Origin: Candidatus Nanohaloarchaea archaeon
GTDB lineage: Archaea > Nanohalarchaeota > Nanosalinia > Nanosalinales > Nanosalinaceae
DNA: 64,000 bases
Direction: 5' to 3'
Assembly (NCBI GenBank): GCA_014297435.1
Contig: JACOQA010000001.1
Location: forward strand, 1 to 64,000
Position numbers and translations under genes: made by a program. Of this stretch, positions 8,732 to 16,326 are shown piece by piece (the first letter of the stretch is position 1; each line of letters starts with the position of its first letter). The notes beneath the pieces are model-generated. The model was given only the letters and a program-made list of their open reading frames with translations. It searched no databases and was not told the origin of the DNA.

Positions 8732-8833
8732 CGCTGAAAAAGGTTTGAACTGGCAGGAATAAAAAGGCTGTTGAACCACGGTCTCAGGGTAAAAAAGAAG
8801 GTTAAATGGGGGTGGCAGCTTGAAATCAAACTT

Positions 8834-10000
8834 CTAAGTAGGTGTGGTGTTTTCTGTGTTATTGATTGTCTGATTCATGTCTCCGGGTGTCTCTGTCTGA
8901 TTCTCGGACATGTTTTCCTCAGGCGTCTCTGTCATGTTCTCATCAGGATTTTCTGTTGTTGTTTCTGTGGTGTTCTCCGTCTGGTTCATCTCTTCCTCAG
9001 GAGTAGCTGTTTGGTTGTCGGTTGTTGTCTCCTGAATTTCGAGTTCCTCTCCGGGTAGCTGGCTCCATTCTTCCTGTTTTCTCAGAACCAGTTCGGATGC
9101 TATTTCCGAAGGTTCTCCTGTAAAGGATTCAGCTTCCATGCCTGTTGCCTCTGAAATGGTCTGTCCAAAGTCTTCCGGTCCGATAGCCCAGATCTCTTCG
9201 ACCTCAACATCCTCAAGTGTCTGGGTTGCATTCTCTGGATCTACAGATACTACTGCTGCATTAGGTACGTAAGGAGCAGGTATTGAGTAGCTGAAGTTTT
9301 CTCTTGATGTAACGACCAATGTGTCGGCTCCGGCTGTTTCAGGTCTTGCGTCCTCCAGAATCTGATCAACTGAGCCTGTGTACTCCTGTGTTTCGACTCC
9401 TGTGATGTTGCCTACTTCTCCTGTAGTGAAGATGTTGGCTGTTTGAGGCTGAAGCATCTCAAGCGCTTCGTTGGTTGTGTTAGATGCGTTCTGGGTCACT
9501 AGAAGTGTTGGAGCATCATTGAAATGCACTGCACCAGCTAAGAGAGTAGGGTCATCATCAACCAAGTTGACTTCCTGGCTTCCTTCAGCCCAGAACCTCT
9601 GAGCGACCTTACTTGCGGTCTCTTCTGCGGTCTCCCCGGATACTCTCTCTACATTGTAGTTCTGTGAGAGCTGCATCTCAAGTTCGGGTGCGACTACTGC
9701 AGGACCTCCAACAATCACTATATTGGAGGGCTGGAGCTGTTCAAGGGTTCCGGAAGTTGTCTCGGGGATCTCTTCTGACTCTGTCAGAAGCACTGGTGCT
9801 CCGTACTTCTCCGCGACTTGTCCCGCTAACAGGGAGTCGTGGTAGGTCTCTGTTGTTGTCATTATTACTGTGTCTACCTGCTGTTGCTGCGCTTGGTTAT
9901 CTGGTTCAACGGTTGTGTTGTCATCCTGTGCCATTACTGTTCCTGATAGGACTAAGATAGCTGCCACCAATAATCCTAGTTCTTCTTTACTGAATCTCAT
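8834..10000 (-). CDS. Secreted protein with cell-wall-binding repeat 2 (CWB2) domains
   Basis: 388 aa. A signal peptide (MRFSKEELGLLVAAILVLSG) is followed by about 300 residues of CWB2-type repeats. The clearest is TYHDSLLAGQVAEKYGAPVL with LQPSNIVIVGGPAVV, and there are two more divergent copies. CWB2 domains anchor proteins to polymers of the clostridial cell wall; homologues also occur in archaeal surface proteins, where the ligand is not known. The last 60 residues are a Thr/Asn/Glu-rich stalk with at least seven N-x-T/S sequons and no C-terminal membrane helix, implying heavy glycosylation. It is transcribed toward the smc cluster. It is likely an S-layer-associated or partner-contact protein; that role is inference. 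Confidence 0.75.
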   Translation of the reverse strand: MRFSKEELGLLVAAILVLSGTVMAQDDNTTVEPDNQAQQQQVDTVIMTTTETYHDSLLAGQVAEKYGAPVLLTESEEIPETTSGTLEQLQPSNIVIVGGPAVVAPELEMQLSQNYNVERVSGETAEETASKVAQRFWAEGSQEVNLVDDDPTLLAGAVHFNDAPTLLVTQNASNTTNEALEMLQPQTANIFTTGEVGNITGVETQEYTGSVDQILEDARPETAGADTLVVTSRENFSYSIPAPYVPNAAVVSVDPENATQTLEDVEVEEIWAIGPEDFGQTISEATGMEAESFTGEPSEIASELVLRKQEEWSQLPGEELEIQETTTDNQTATPEEEMNQTENTTETTTENPDENMTETPEENMSENQTETPGDMNQTINNTENTTPT

Positions 10001-10090
10001 ACAGGTTGTAAGTCTCTTATTTTCCTTATCAAGATTCTAGTGAAGTTATCGTTATCTTTGATGGCTAAGGTTGTTCTACATACCCCACAG

Positions 10091-10098
10091 TTTATTAT
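10091..10098 (+). promoter_or_regulatory. TATA box for the gene at 10120
   Basis: TTTATTAT is centred about 25 bases before the ATG at 10120, the spacing of a leaderless archaeal promoter. The gap 10001-10119 is a divergent promoter region serving this gene and the CWB2 gene on the other strand. Confidence 0.5.
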
Positions 10099-10119
10099 TA
10101 CGAAAATCAAGTTATCCGC

Positions 10120-10977
10120 ATGAGGAAAATCTCTGAGAAATTACTAGCCTTATTAGTGATATTGGTTTTAGCTTTGGTTTTGTTTGTGATGCCAAAAATC
10201 GGCTTTTCTTCGCCTTCAACAGATTCAGAAAGTTCAGTTTATTACAACGTAGTCGGAGGAAACTCGAACAAAACGGAATGGATTCCGGAGAAAGAATTTT
10301 CGTTTCAGAACTATTCGGCAGGAACATTTGAGGTGAATAGGCATCCGGATGAAAATGTCACTGAAAACGATATTAGAGAAGCTTGGAAGGTCTACGACAG
10401 AAGTTTTGAGGCTGCAAGAAACAATGGCTGGTTCGATTACGAAGAGGCAAGGAAAGATGGTTACCGATTGGAGAGTACTGGTTATCACTGGCTTGACTTA
10501 GATAGGAAAACCAGGACAAAGAAGGCTGTGAGTCCCGAAAATCCTCACAACCTAATCTATTATGATAATCCTAATAATGAGAGCCAGAAGATTCTTGCCG
10601 GTTTCATGTACCACAAAAGACTTGGCTCTACCGAGCATGGTCCGCAGTTTGGAGGTCCTCTCACGGTATGGCACTTCCATCCTATGAGGACAGCAGGTTA
10701 TTCTGGTTTCATTAGGAAAGTTGTCTCTATGAGAGATGATATCGCTGATACTTCAGAATATTTCGATATATTTAGTCCAGAGTTTGAAAATCTGGAGGAT
10801 TACCTAAATAAAACTCCTAGAACTGCTGAAATGATTCATGTATGGTTTATCAAACATCCTGACGGTCCTTACGCCACAGAATTCGTCGTTGATGAAGAAT
10901 ATATAGAAGAGCCGGAGAAAATGAATTATACAGAATTCCGTCAGTTCGCGCTTGAGAATTATGCGAATGAATCATAA
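10120..10977 (+). CDS. Unknown exported/membrane-anchored protein with His-rich core
   Basis: 285 aa, no family recognised with confidence. An N-terminal hydrophobic segment (residues about 8-27, LLALLVILVLALVLFVMP) acts as a signal anchor. The external part contains a conserved-looking core GYHWLDLDRKTRTKKA, then GFMYHKRLGSTEHGPQFGGP followed at once by LTVWHFHPMRTAGYSG, and later MIHVWFIKHPDGPYATEFV. The several histidines close to aromatic residues and acidic groups could bind a metal, and the compact core suggests an enzyme or binding protein. An AT-rich box 25 bases upstream of the ATG suggests leaderless transcription. The function is not known. Confidence 0.55.
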   Translation: MRKISEKLLALLVILVLALVLFVMPKIGFSSPSTDSESSVYYNVVGGNSNKTEWIPEKEFSFQNYSAGTFEVNRHPDENVTENDIREAWKVYDRSFEAARNNGWFDYEEARKDGYRLESTGYHWLDLDRKTRTKKAVSPENPHNLIYYDNPNNESQKILAGFMYHKRLGSTEHGPQFGGPLTVWHFHPMRTAGYSGFIRKVVSMRDDIADTSEYFDIFSPEFENLEDYLNKTPRTAEMIHVWFIKHPDGPYATEFVVDEEYIEEPEKMNYTEFRQFALENYANES

Positions 10978-11000
10978 AATTAGAAGATAAATCCTATTTT

Positions 11001-11516
11001 ATGCCCTTTAATAGAGCTGAAATAAAAGCGAGAATTGATGGGGACGATCTTGTACAAAGTTACGTACATCTAGAAACACAACTACAGCCCAACGGCTTCG
11101 ACATGACTGCTGGTGAAATCCACAGATACAAGGGAAAAGGCAAGCTTGATTTCTCAAACTCTGAAAGAGAGATACCGGAAACAGAAAAAGTAGACACTGA
11201 GAAAAAGAATGAAGCAGATGAATACGGCTGGTGGGACTTAGAGCCTGGAGTCTACAAGGTTGTTATGAATGAAAAAGTTGACATACCGAAGGATGTGACG
11301 GCTTTAGCTTTTCCACGCAGCTCTTTACTTAGGATGGGCTGTACGATAGAGAACGCAGTATGGGACTCGGGCTACACAGGTACAGGAAGCTTCATGCTCG
11401 AAGTTCACAACCCTGAAGGTGTTGAAATAAAGGAGAATGCTAGAGTGAACCAACTGGTCTTCTTCGAGATGGAGGAGGCTGGAGAAGGATACTCAGGTAT
11501 CTACCACGAGGGCTGA
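11001..11516 (+). CDS. dut: dUTPase / dCTP deaminase family protein
   Basis: 171 aa. It has the trimeric dUTPase fold motifs in order: LQPNGFDMTAGEI (motif I region), FPRSSLLRMG (motif II), WDSGYTGTGSFMLEVHNPEG (motif III, with the catalytic-type Asp and the Glu used for deamination in Dcd) and RVNQLVFFEME (motif IV). Enzymes of this family keep dUTP low, supply dUMP for thymidylate synthesis, and may deaminate dCTP. The exact activity (Dut, Dcd or bifunctional) cannot be decided from these motifs alone. A short AT-rich box (CATAAAATTA) ends close to 20 bases before the ATG. It lies between two unknown genes on the same strand, with short gaps. Confidence 0.85.
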   Translation: MPFNRAEIKARIDGDDLVQSYVHLETQLQPNGFDMTAGEIHRYKGKGKLDFSNSEREIPETEKVDTEKKNEADEYGWWDLEPGVYKVVMNEKVDIPKDVTALAFPRSSLLRMGCTIENAVWDSGYTGTGSFMLEVHNPEGVEIKENARVNQLVFFEMEEAGEGYSGIYHEG

Positions 11517-11549
11517 CTGATTTAAATTTTTTACTTGTTTATAACAAAT

Positions 11550-12584
11550 ATGGCTGAGGTCGAGTCTGATCTATCCGATTTAGAGGATTTAATCTGGGAA
11601 GGCTTCGATATAGTGGGAGATAGACACGGTCATATCAGCTATGATCCTTATTTGAGAGGTCAGGGCGAAATTCTGGATGAAAAGGAGCTTTATGAGTTTC
11701 TAAATGAGACGGCAGACTTCTACGATGAGCTTTTAGAGGTAGATTCTTCAGATCTAAGAGAGGATTTTCAAAAGCGTACTGTTTACAATCCTGATAGGAA
11801 AGAGGGATTGAAGTTAATGATGGATCCTCCAGGTCAACGAGTTGAACTTGGCGGCGAGGAGAGAAACCTTTTTCCAATGATTTACGGGGGTTTAACTGGA
11901 GCCACTATTATCGGTTCGTTTACTTTTGCGCCCTTGGCTGCATTGATAGGAGCCTCTGCCGGATATACGATGCATAAAGTGAAGAATCAAGGCGAAGATG
12001 CTATTGAAGGGGTGAGCGGTTCTTACTTTAGAGATACCGGTACTATCGGAATAAGTATGGGGGAGAAAAGAGAGTCGGATGCGTATAGGAAAGTAACATC
12101 AGAGCTTTTGCACGCTTTTCAGGATGACTTTGATTCGCCTACCTACGACCATCCAACGCTTAAGGAGGGAATGGATGTGGGAGTAAGTAACTTGGTCTGC
12201 CACCATTTCGATCAAAAAGATAAGTATGACCATATAGACTGGGGTTGGCAGAGAGATCAGCAATGGATTTACTCTCTTCTACATGCTTGGGGGAGTCTCA
12301 ACCGCCCTGAAACACCCGGTATGGATATTGGATCTTTCAGCAGTTTCTTTGAAGATGTGGGACTGAACTCTGAACATGTGAATGAGATGCTTAGGGAGTT
12401 TCAGAACCATCATCATGGTCACTCTAAAAACCTGAGTGAGTATTTTGTGGGTGCAGCAGGTTTGTTTGTTGCCGAGTCAAAATATGGGGATGATGTCTAT
12501 TCTGACGTTTTCCATGGGAATTATGATCTTCTTCCGAGCTGGGTCGAGGAATACAGCGAGTTTGTCAATGATAATGATTATTAA
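11550..12584 (+). CDS. Unknown protein with degenerate HExxH-like motif and internal hydrophobic hairpin
   Basis: 344 aa from the ATG at 11550. A TTG five codons upstream is possible, but TTTAAATTTT lies 25 bases before the ATG, favouring leaderless initiation there. Residues about 107-140 form two short hydrophobic segments rich in Gly/Ala (GGLTGATIIGSF and APLAALIGASAGY), like a membrane hairpin. Downstream, SELLHAFQDDFDSPTYDHPTL is followed by KEGMD. This resembles the zinc-peptidase pattern HELTHALQD...EG, but the first His of HExxH is Ser here. Many other His residues (CHHFDQ, NHHHGHSK) are present. It could be an inactive peptidase-like or a differently coordinated metal protein. Function unknown; family assignment is tentative. 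Confidence 0.55.
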   Translation: MAEVESDLSDLEDLIWEGFDIVGDRHGHISYDPYLRGQGEILDEKELYEFLNETADFYDELLEVDSSDLREDFQKRTVYNPDRKEGLKLMMDPPGQRVELGGEERNLFPMIYGGLTGATIIGSFTFAPLAALIGASAGYTMHKVKNQGEDAIEGVSGSYFRDTGTIGISMGEKRESDAYRKVTSELLHAFQDDFDSPTYDHPTLKEGMDVGVSNLVCHHFDQKDKYDHIDWGWQRDQQWIYSLLHAWGSLNRPETPGMDIGSFSSFFEDVGLNSEHVNEMLREFQNHHHGHSKNLSEYFVGAAGLFVAESKYGDDVYSDVFHGNYDLLPSWVEEYSEFVNDNDY

Positions 12585-12605
12585 GAATCGGTTTTGAAAG
12601 CAGAA

Positions 12606-12686
12606 CTATTCAATGATGAGGTACTGACATCGTCTGATGCCCGACCTAAAGGGCAAATGATGACACACGAACACCTCTGAGAATGA
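12606..12686 (+). ncRNA. C/D box sRNA with internal D'-C' hairpin
   Basis: In the gap between two convergent genes are, in order: C box ATGATGA (12613-12619), guide GGTACTGACATCGT, D' box CTGA (12634-12637), spacer, C' box ATGATGA (12657-12663), guide CACACGAACACCT, and D box CTGA (12677-12680). A short terminal stem ATTC/GAAT closes it exactly outside C and D. The 14- and 13-base guide spacings match archaeal 2'-O-methylation guides acting with fibrillarin, Nop5 and L7Ae. By the N+5 rule, targets would contain ACGAUGUCAGUACC (U methylated) and AGGUGUUCGUGUG (G methylated). The D'-C' spacer is 19 bases and folds as TGCCC/GGGCA. Targets have not been identified here. Confidence 0.7.
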
Positions 12687-12687
12687 T

Positions 12688-14163
12688 TTAACTATTTCTA
12701 AAAGAAAGAAGCTTCGAAATCGTTTCTCTAACAGTGCTGTTTAATTCGTAAAGTTTCTCTACCACAAATCCGTGATCTTTATCATTCACCACGTTCTGTT
12801 TCCAGGTTCCTTTCCTAAACCATAGGAATGCTATCAAACCGCCCAGTACGTTTGAGGCTGCAAACGCCATCCAGACACCTTCCGGTCCGAAGAGACCGGA
12901 TCCGAAGAAGGCTAAAGGTACGCGTGTAAGCCCGAGGAATGAAATTGATATGGCTGCTGCGATCAATGTCTTGCCTGAGCCTCTGAAACCTCCTGAAAAG
13001 GCTCTTATAACTCCTATAAAGCCGAAAGTAAATGAAACGTATCTTAGGAACTCTGTTCCTACATTCAGTACTTCAGGTTTATCTGCAAACACTCCTGCTA
13101 TCGGCTCGGCGAAGATAAACGTTATTGATCCTACAAGAGTCAATAGGATGAACATGAACTTTGCTGCAATATAGTTGGTTTTCTCAGCTCTTCCATATTT
13201 TTCTACTCCGACGTTTTGACCGGTCATGGTTTCAACGCCTTTACCTATGGCTATTGCAGGGAGAAATATCATCGAGAAAATCCTTATGGAGATTCCGAAT
13301 CCTGCCACTACTGCCGTCGAAAATGTTCCGACAATTGCAAGCACGAGATTTACCGATATTGATCTTCCTACGCCATCAATTGAGGCGGGAATTCCTATGC
13401 CAAGCATCTTTTTCAGGAATCCTCTATCAGGTACCATGTTCCGCCACGATATTTTTACGCCTCTTTTACCCGAAAAGAGAATTGCTATTCCTGCGAGGAA
13501 CGCCAGTCCTCTGCAGAAGATGGTTGCGTAGGCAGCGCCTTCTATACCCATCTTCGGGAAAATCCACCAGCCAAAAATTAGGAACGGATCTAGAACTATG
13601 TTTAATGCGACAGAGCCTAGCATGAGCAGCATAGGTGTTATAGTGTCGCCGTAACCTCTCATCAAAGCTATGAACATTGAGAAGCCGAAAAGGAAAACAA
13701 GTCCGAGTGTAATTACCTGCATGTAACTGCTTGCTAGAGGTACAACATCGGGTTTTGCGCCAAGAAGCTTCACTATCTCTTCTACAAGGAAAAAACCGAT
13801 TGTTCCTAAGGTGATGGCTGCTATTGATCCGAAAGTAATAGTCTGAGATGCTGCCTTGTCAACCATTTCTCTATTTTTCCTTCCTTCATACTGCGCGACC
13901 AGAACACTTCCTGCGACAGCTAGTCCAAGTCCTAACGATATGAAAAAGAAGACCAGAGGGAAACCGAATGTGATGGCTGCCAATGAGTTCTTACCTACTT
14001 CTCCGGCAAGTTGAGCCACCCAGAAAGTGTCTGCTATGTTGTAAGCAGTTCTTAACAGATTGATTATCACGATTGGAAGGGATAGGTAGAACAGGTCTTT
14101 CCAGATCGTGCCTGTAGTAAGCTCTAGATCTTCTTTGTCCTTAAACAGCTTTTGAAGTATCAC
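12688..14163 (-). CDS. MATE family multidrug/metabolite exporter
   Basis: 491 aa with about 12 predicted transmembrane helices in two homologous halves, the standard MATE layout. The first half contains the typical NIADTFWVAQLAG segment near residue 45, and the repeat in the second half includes the AFSGGFRGSGKTLIAAAISI loop. MATE proteins export cationic drugs and metabolites using Na+ or H+ gradients; Na+ coupling is plausible in a salt-loving cell, but the substrate cannot be inferred. The start is GTG; no in-frame ATG fits the first helix better. The 3' end abuts the C/D box RNA, and the gene is convergent with the unknown gene before it. Confidence 0.88.
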   Translation of the reverse strand: MILQKLFKDKEDLELTTGTIWKDLFYLSLPIVIINLLRTAYNIADTFWVAQLAGEVGKNSLAAITFGFPLVFFFISLGLGLAVAGSVLVAQYEGRKNREMVDKAASQTITFGSIAAITLGTIGFFLVEEIVKLLGAKPDVVPLASSYMQVITLGLVFLFGFSMFIALMRGYGDTITPMLLMLGSVALNIVLDPFLIFGWWIFPKMGIEGAAYATIFCRGLAFLAGIAILFSGKRGVKISWRNMVPDRGFLKKMLGIGIPASIDGVGRSISVNLVLAIVGTFSTAVVAGFGISIRIFSMIFLPAIAIGKGVETMTGQNVGVEKYGRAEKTNYIAAKFMFILLTLVGSITFIFAEPIAGVFADKPEVLNVGTEFLRYVSFTFGFIGVIRAFSGGFRGSGKTLIAAAISISFLGLTRVPLAFFGSGLFGPEGVWMAFAASNVLGGLIAFLWFRKGTWKQNVVNDKDHGFVVEKLYELNSTVRETISKLLSFRNS

Positions 14164-14254
14164 AAAGAAAATCTTGGAACCAGTTTTTTAAGACGTCAAG
14201 TTTCCAAACTGAAAGTTATCTTTAATAACTGGCTTGGAAAAGTTTGGAACAGAG

Positions 14255-14605
14255 ATGTCGAACGAACGAGAAGAGCTTTATGTGAGAGTCGACGGATACA
14301 GAGTACTTCTACAAGACCTAGAGGCGGTAAACCAGATAATCGAAAATATCCATGAAGCCTCAGAAGTTCTCTCACAGGTAAGAGATGTCAAAGAAAAGTC
14401 AATCGATACGATCTACGAGAACATCGATCGTCTGAACGAGAAGCTTGAAGACATCGAGATGGAGATGCCGGAAGTCGATGGCGCACCAACAGTAGAGTAC
14501 GCTCCCGAAAATCATGAAGAGCCTGACCGTATTGATGACTCGGTACAGGAACTTCACTCTGAACTAGAGAATCTTCAAAGCGAGCTTAGTGACTTAGGAA
14601 ACTAG
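14255..14605 (+). CDS. Small acidic coiled-coil protein
   Basis: 116 aa from the ATG at 14255. A further ATG seven codons upstream is possible, but TTTAATAA lies about 30 bases before 14255 and the shorter protein starts cleanly with MSNEREELYVRVDGY. The protein is nearly all helix: heptad-like repeats at residues 15-70 (LLQDLEAVNQIIENIHEASEVL, then LNEKLEDIEME) and again in the last 25 residues, separated by an acidic Pro-containing linker. This two-helix layout is prefoldin-like, but no prefoldin signature is evident and I do not assign it. Function unknown. Confidence 0.6.
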   Translation: MSNEREELYVRVDGYRVLLQDLEAVNQIIENIHEASEVLSQVRDVKEKSIDTIYENIDRLNEKLEDIEMEMPEVDGAPTVEYAPENHEEPDRIDDSVQELHSELENLQSELSDLGN

Positions 14606-14632
14606 AAATCGCTTCAATCGAGCCGTCCATAA

Positions 14633-14851
14633 TCATTTACTACGTTCTCTAATTCCTCTGTATAAAGCTTCTCGGTAGTATTTCCACCCTTTCTGTAATT
14701 CTGCATGTTTCATCCCCTTGAGATCTTCGAAGATCTGGTTGTTACTCTCTAAGTCGTTTGCTACGACTTCTAGAGCCTCCTCGGTCAAAGATGGGTTAAT
14801 GAAGTCTAGTTCATCCAAACCTAAGCTGCCGTCTTCTGATCTTCGTTCCAA
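14633..14851 (-). CDS. Small hypothetical protein
   Basis: 72 aa with a TTG start; the frame is closed by a stop just upstream and has no ATG or GTG at its beginning. It has a plausible soluble alpha-helical composition (LTEEALEVVANDLESNNQIFEDLK). It lies between the small coiled-coil gene (convergent) and tRNA-Leu (same strand, about 100 bases upstream). The gap 14852-14950 holds no gene that I can see, only a 16-base near-copy of part of the tRNA-Leu sequence. It may be real or a chance frame. Confidence 0.4.
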   Translation of the reverse strand: MERRSEDGSLGLDELDFINPSLTEEALEVVANDLESNNQIFEDLKGMKHAELQKGWKYYREALYRGIRERSK

Positions 14852-14950
14852 TACTTATTCTGCGTAGAGGCATCCTATTGTGTGTGCCGCTGGCTCCGAA
14901 TATAGGCTTGATAGTTCTCCGCTTCTAACTCTCACGAATATCACGTTAAA

Positions 14951-15073
14951 TGCCGGGGACAAGATTTGAACTTGCGAACCCCTAAGGGAGCAGATCTTGA
15001 GTCTGCCGCTTCTAACCCTCATAGAGTCCTCCGAAAAGGGCTCTGTAGAGATTGGCCACTTAGCTACCCCGGC
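14951..15073 (-). tRNA. tRNA-Leu (CAA) with a 40-base insertion in the D-loop
   Basis: The minus strand gives acceptor GCCGGGG/CCCCGGC with discriminator A, anticodon stem GCAGA/TCTGC around the loop CTCAAGA (anticodon CAA), a long class II variable arm with CCC-TTA-GGG, and T arm GCAAG/TTCAAAT/CTTGT. These are all leucine-type features. The D-stem pairs GCT with AGC, but the D-loop contains about 40 extra bases between AAGTGG and TTAGA. Removing them leaves an 83-base tRNA with an ordinary 11-base D-loop, AAGTGGTTAGA. CCA is not encoded. The canonical intron site next to the anticodon is empty. The insertion is best read as an intron. Confidence 0.88.
15016..15055 (-). other. Probable D-loop intron of tRNA-Leu(CAA)
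   Basis: This 40-base segment starts CCAATCTC and ends ATGAGGG on the minus strand. It can fold into AGAGCC/GG-A-CTCT with a CTTTTCGG-containing loop. A second possible short helix (AATC/GGTT) lies at the borders, as would be needed for a bulge-helix-bulge site, but I could not place a perfect canonical motif, so the exact splice points are uncertain by a few bases. Introns outside the anticodon loop are known in several archaeal lineages. Confidence 0.6.
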
Positions 15074-15198
15074 AAATGTTTACGCTCTTTTTGTGAAAAC
15101 CAAGCTCCTTCCTGTAAGGGAAGACCTCTTGATAAACCCTGGGTCGTGAAATCTTTTGAATCCATTCTCTTATTAGACGCGAAGCTGAAAACAGTTAT

Positions 15199-15687
15199 AT
15201 GAAGTTCTCCGAACTTGTCGAAAAGACAATTTTCAAGATTATCCCATCAAAAGGAAAAAGTCAGGAACAAGGTGATAAGGTCCCGGTTTTCGAACTAGAG
15301 AATCAAGAAGGGAAAAAAGTAAGTTCGGATCAAATCGAAAATGCTTTAATTTATTTCTACCCGAAGGCAGGAACTTCAGGTTGTACAGAACAGGCGTGCG
15401 ACCTCCGTGACAACATAAAGAGGCTTGAGGAGCTAGATCTCAATGTCTACGGTATTAGTGTCAACTCTGTTGATGAACAGAAAGAGTTTCACGAAAATCA
15501 GGAGCTTAACTTCGATCTTCTTGCCGATGAAAATGGCGAGGTGGCGGAGAAGTTCGGTGTGTTGACTGAAGCAGGTGTCTCGGAGAGAACGAGTTTTCTT
15601 GTTAGAGATGGAAAGATAGAACGGATTTTCCGGAAAGTAAGTCCTTCAGAGCACGTCCAAAAAGTACTTAAGTCAATAGAGAATTAG
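15199..15687 (+). CDS. bcp: Peroxiredoxin, PrxQ/BCP type
   Basis: 162 aa thioredoxin-fold peroxidase. The peroxidatic cysteine lies in YPKAGTSGCTEQACDLRDN, the PrxQ/BCP signature P-x(3)-T-x-x-C, and a second Cys five residues later is the usual resolving Cys of this class. The later GVSERTSFLVRDGKIERIF matches the conserved Arg region. It reduces hydrogen and organic peroxides, with thioredoxin (one is encoded at 61097) as a likely electron donor. The N-terminus has an extra stretch of about 25 residues before the domain. TTATTA lies about 27 bases before the ATG, suggesting leaderless transcription. The 125-base gap before it also holds the upstream region of tRNA-Leu. Confidence 0.9.
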   Translation: MKFSELVEKTIFKIIPSKGKSQEQGDKVPVFELENQEGKKVSSDQIENALIYFYPKAGTSGCTEQACDLRDNIKRLEELDLNVYGISVNSVDEQKEFHENQELNFDLLADENGEVAEKFGVLTEAGVSERTSFLVRDGKIERIFRKVSPSEHVQKVLKSIEN

Positions 15688-15709
15688 TAAAGGGAGAAAG
15701 AAAGAAATT

Positions 15710-16264
15710 TTACTCGAGGAGCTCTGTCTTCCTGACTTCAAGCTCTCTGAAAGGATAGATCTTGTTGATCTCTTCTCTCAGCTCGTCCTGAAGGTTGTCG
15801 AGGAAGATGTTCTCCATCAATTCGTTGTAGCTCTGTTCGGAAGCTCTTTCCTCGATAATTTCCTTGATCGTGTTTCTTGCATCGCTGAGTGTCTGTGAGG
15901 AAGTTTTCTTGACTGTTGCCCCGACGAGCTTGATTCTTACTGTTCTGTCGTCTGCTGTCTGGAAGTCTTCGACCATGTCCATGCGGTCGCTTCTTTTCCT
16001 GATCATTCTGGAAACGAATTCTGAGCTGCATTCCATTCCGTTGATCTCGGAGAATGCTTTGTTTCCTTCGACTTCTGTGACTTTGAATTCGACGTCTACG
16101 TAGTATTTGTCTGAATCTTCTAGTAGTTCGGTTAGAGATTCTTTAACCGTTCTTCCGACGACCTGGGACTGCTTCTCTGCCGGTGTCTCCGTTACGGAGT
16201 CCTCGGTGAAGATGTCCGGGGTCTGGATCTCGTACCAGTTTTTCTGGATAACTGCCTTGGCCAT
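15710..16264 (-). CDS. rps3ae: Small ribosomal subunit protein eS1 (S3Ae)
   Basis: 184 aa from the ATG at 16264, giving MAKAVIQKNWYEI. An in-frame ATG four codons upstream is less likely because a TATA box lies 26 bases before 16264. Family features include KNWYEIQTPDIF near the N-terminus, VVGRTVKESLTEL, and SRMIRKRSDRMD in the middle, which contacts rRNA near the mRNA exit. It is last in a group uS15-RecJ-kinase-eS1 on the same strand, but a separate promoter in the 62-base gap suggests independent expression as well. Confidence 0.92.
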   Translation of the reverse strand: MAKAVIQKNWYEIQTPDIFTEDSVTETPAEKQSQVVGRTVKESLTELLEDSDKYYVDVEFKVTEVEGNKAFSEINGMECSSEFVSRMIRKRSDRMDMVEDFQTADDRTVRIKLVGATVKKTSSQTLSDARNTIKEIIEERASEQSYNELMENIFLDNLQDELREEINKIYPFRELEVRKTELLE

Positions 16265-16286
16265 ACCCCGAATCACGAATCAAAAC

Positions 16287-16294
16287 TTTATAAA
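16287..16294 (-). promoter_or_regulatory. TATA box of eS1
   Basis: A palindromic TTTATAAA centred 26 bases before the eS1 ATG, ideal spacing for a leaderless archaeal transcript. Confidence 0.6.
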
Positions 16295-16326
16295 CGGTAG
16301 GCTGTATAGGATTGAACCGAGTTCTT

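Noticed and set aside
10001-10119. Small RNA gene in the divergent gap
   Set aside because: No C/D or H/ACA boxes or stable stems; the gap only holds promoters.
14255-14605. Prefoldin subunit
   Set aside because: Two-helix layout fits, but the beta-hairpin signature of prefoldin is not evident.
16281-16325. GGTTCAATCC sequence resembling a tRNA T-arm on the minus strand
   Set aside because: No acceptor or anticodon stems around it; it is simply part of the eS1 upstream region.
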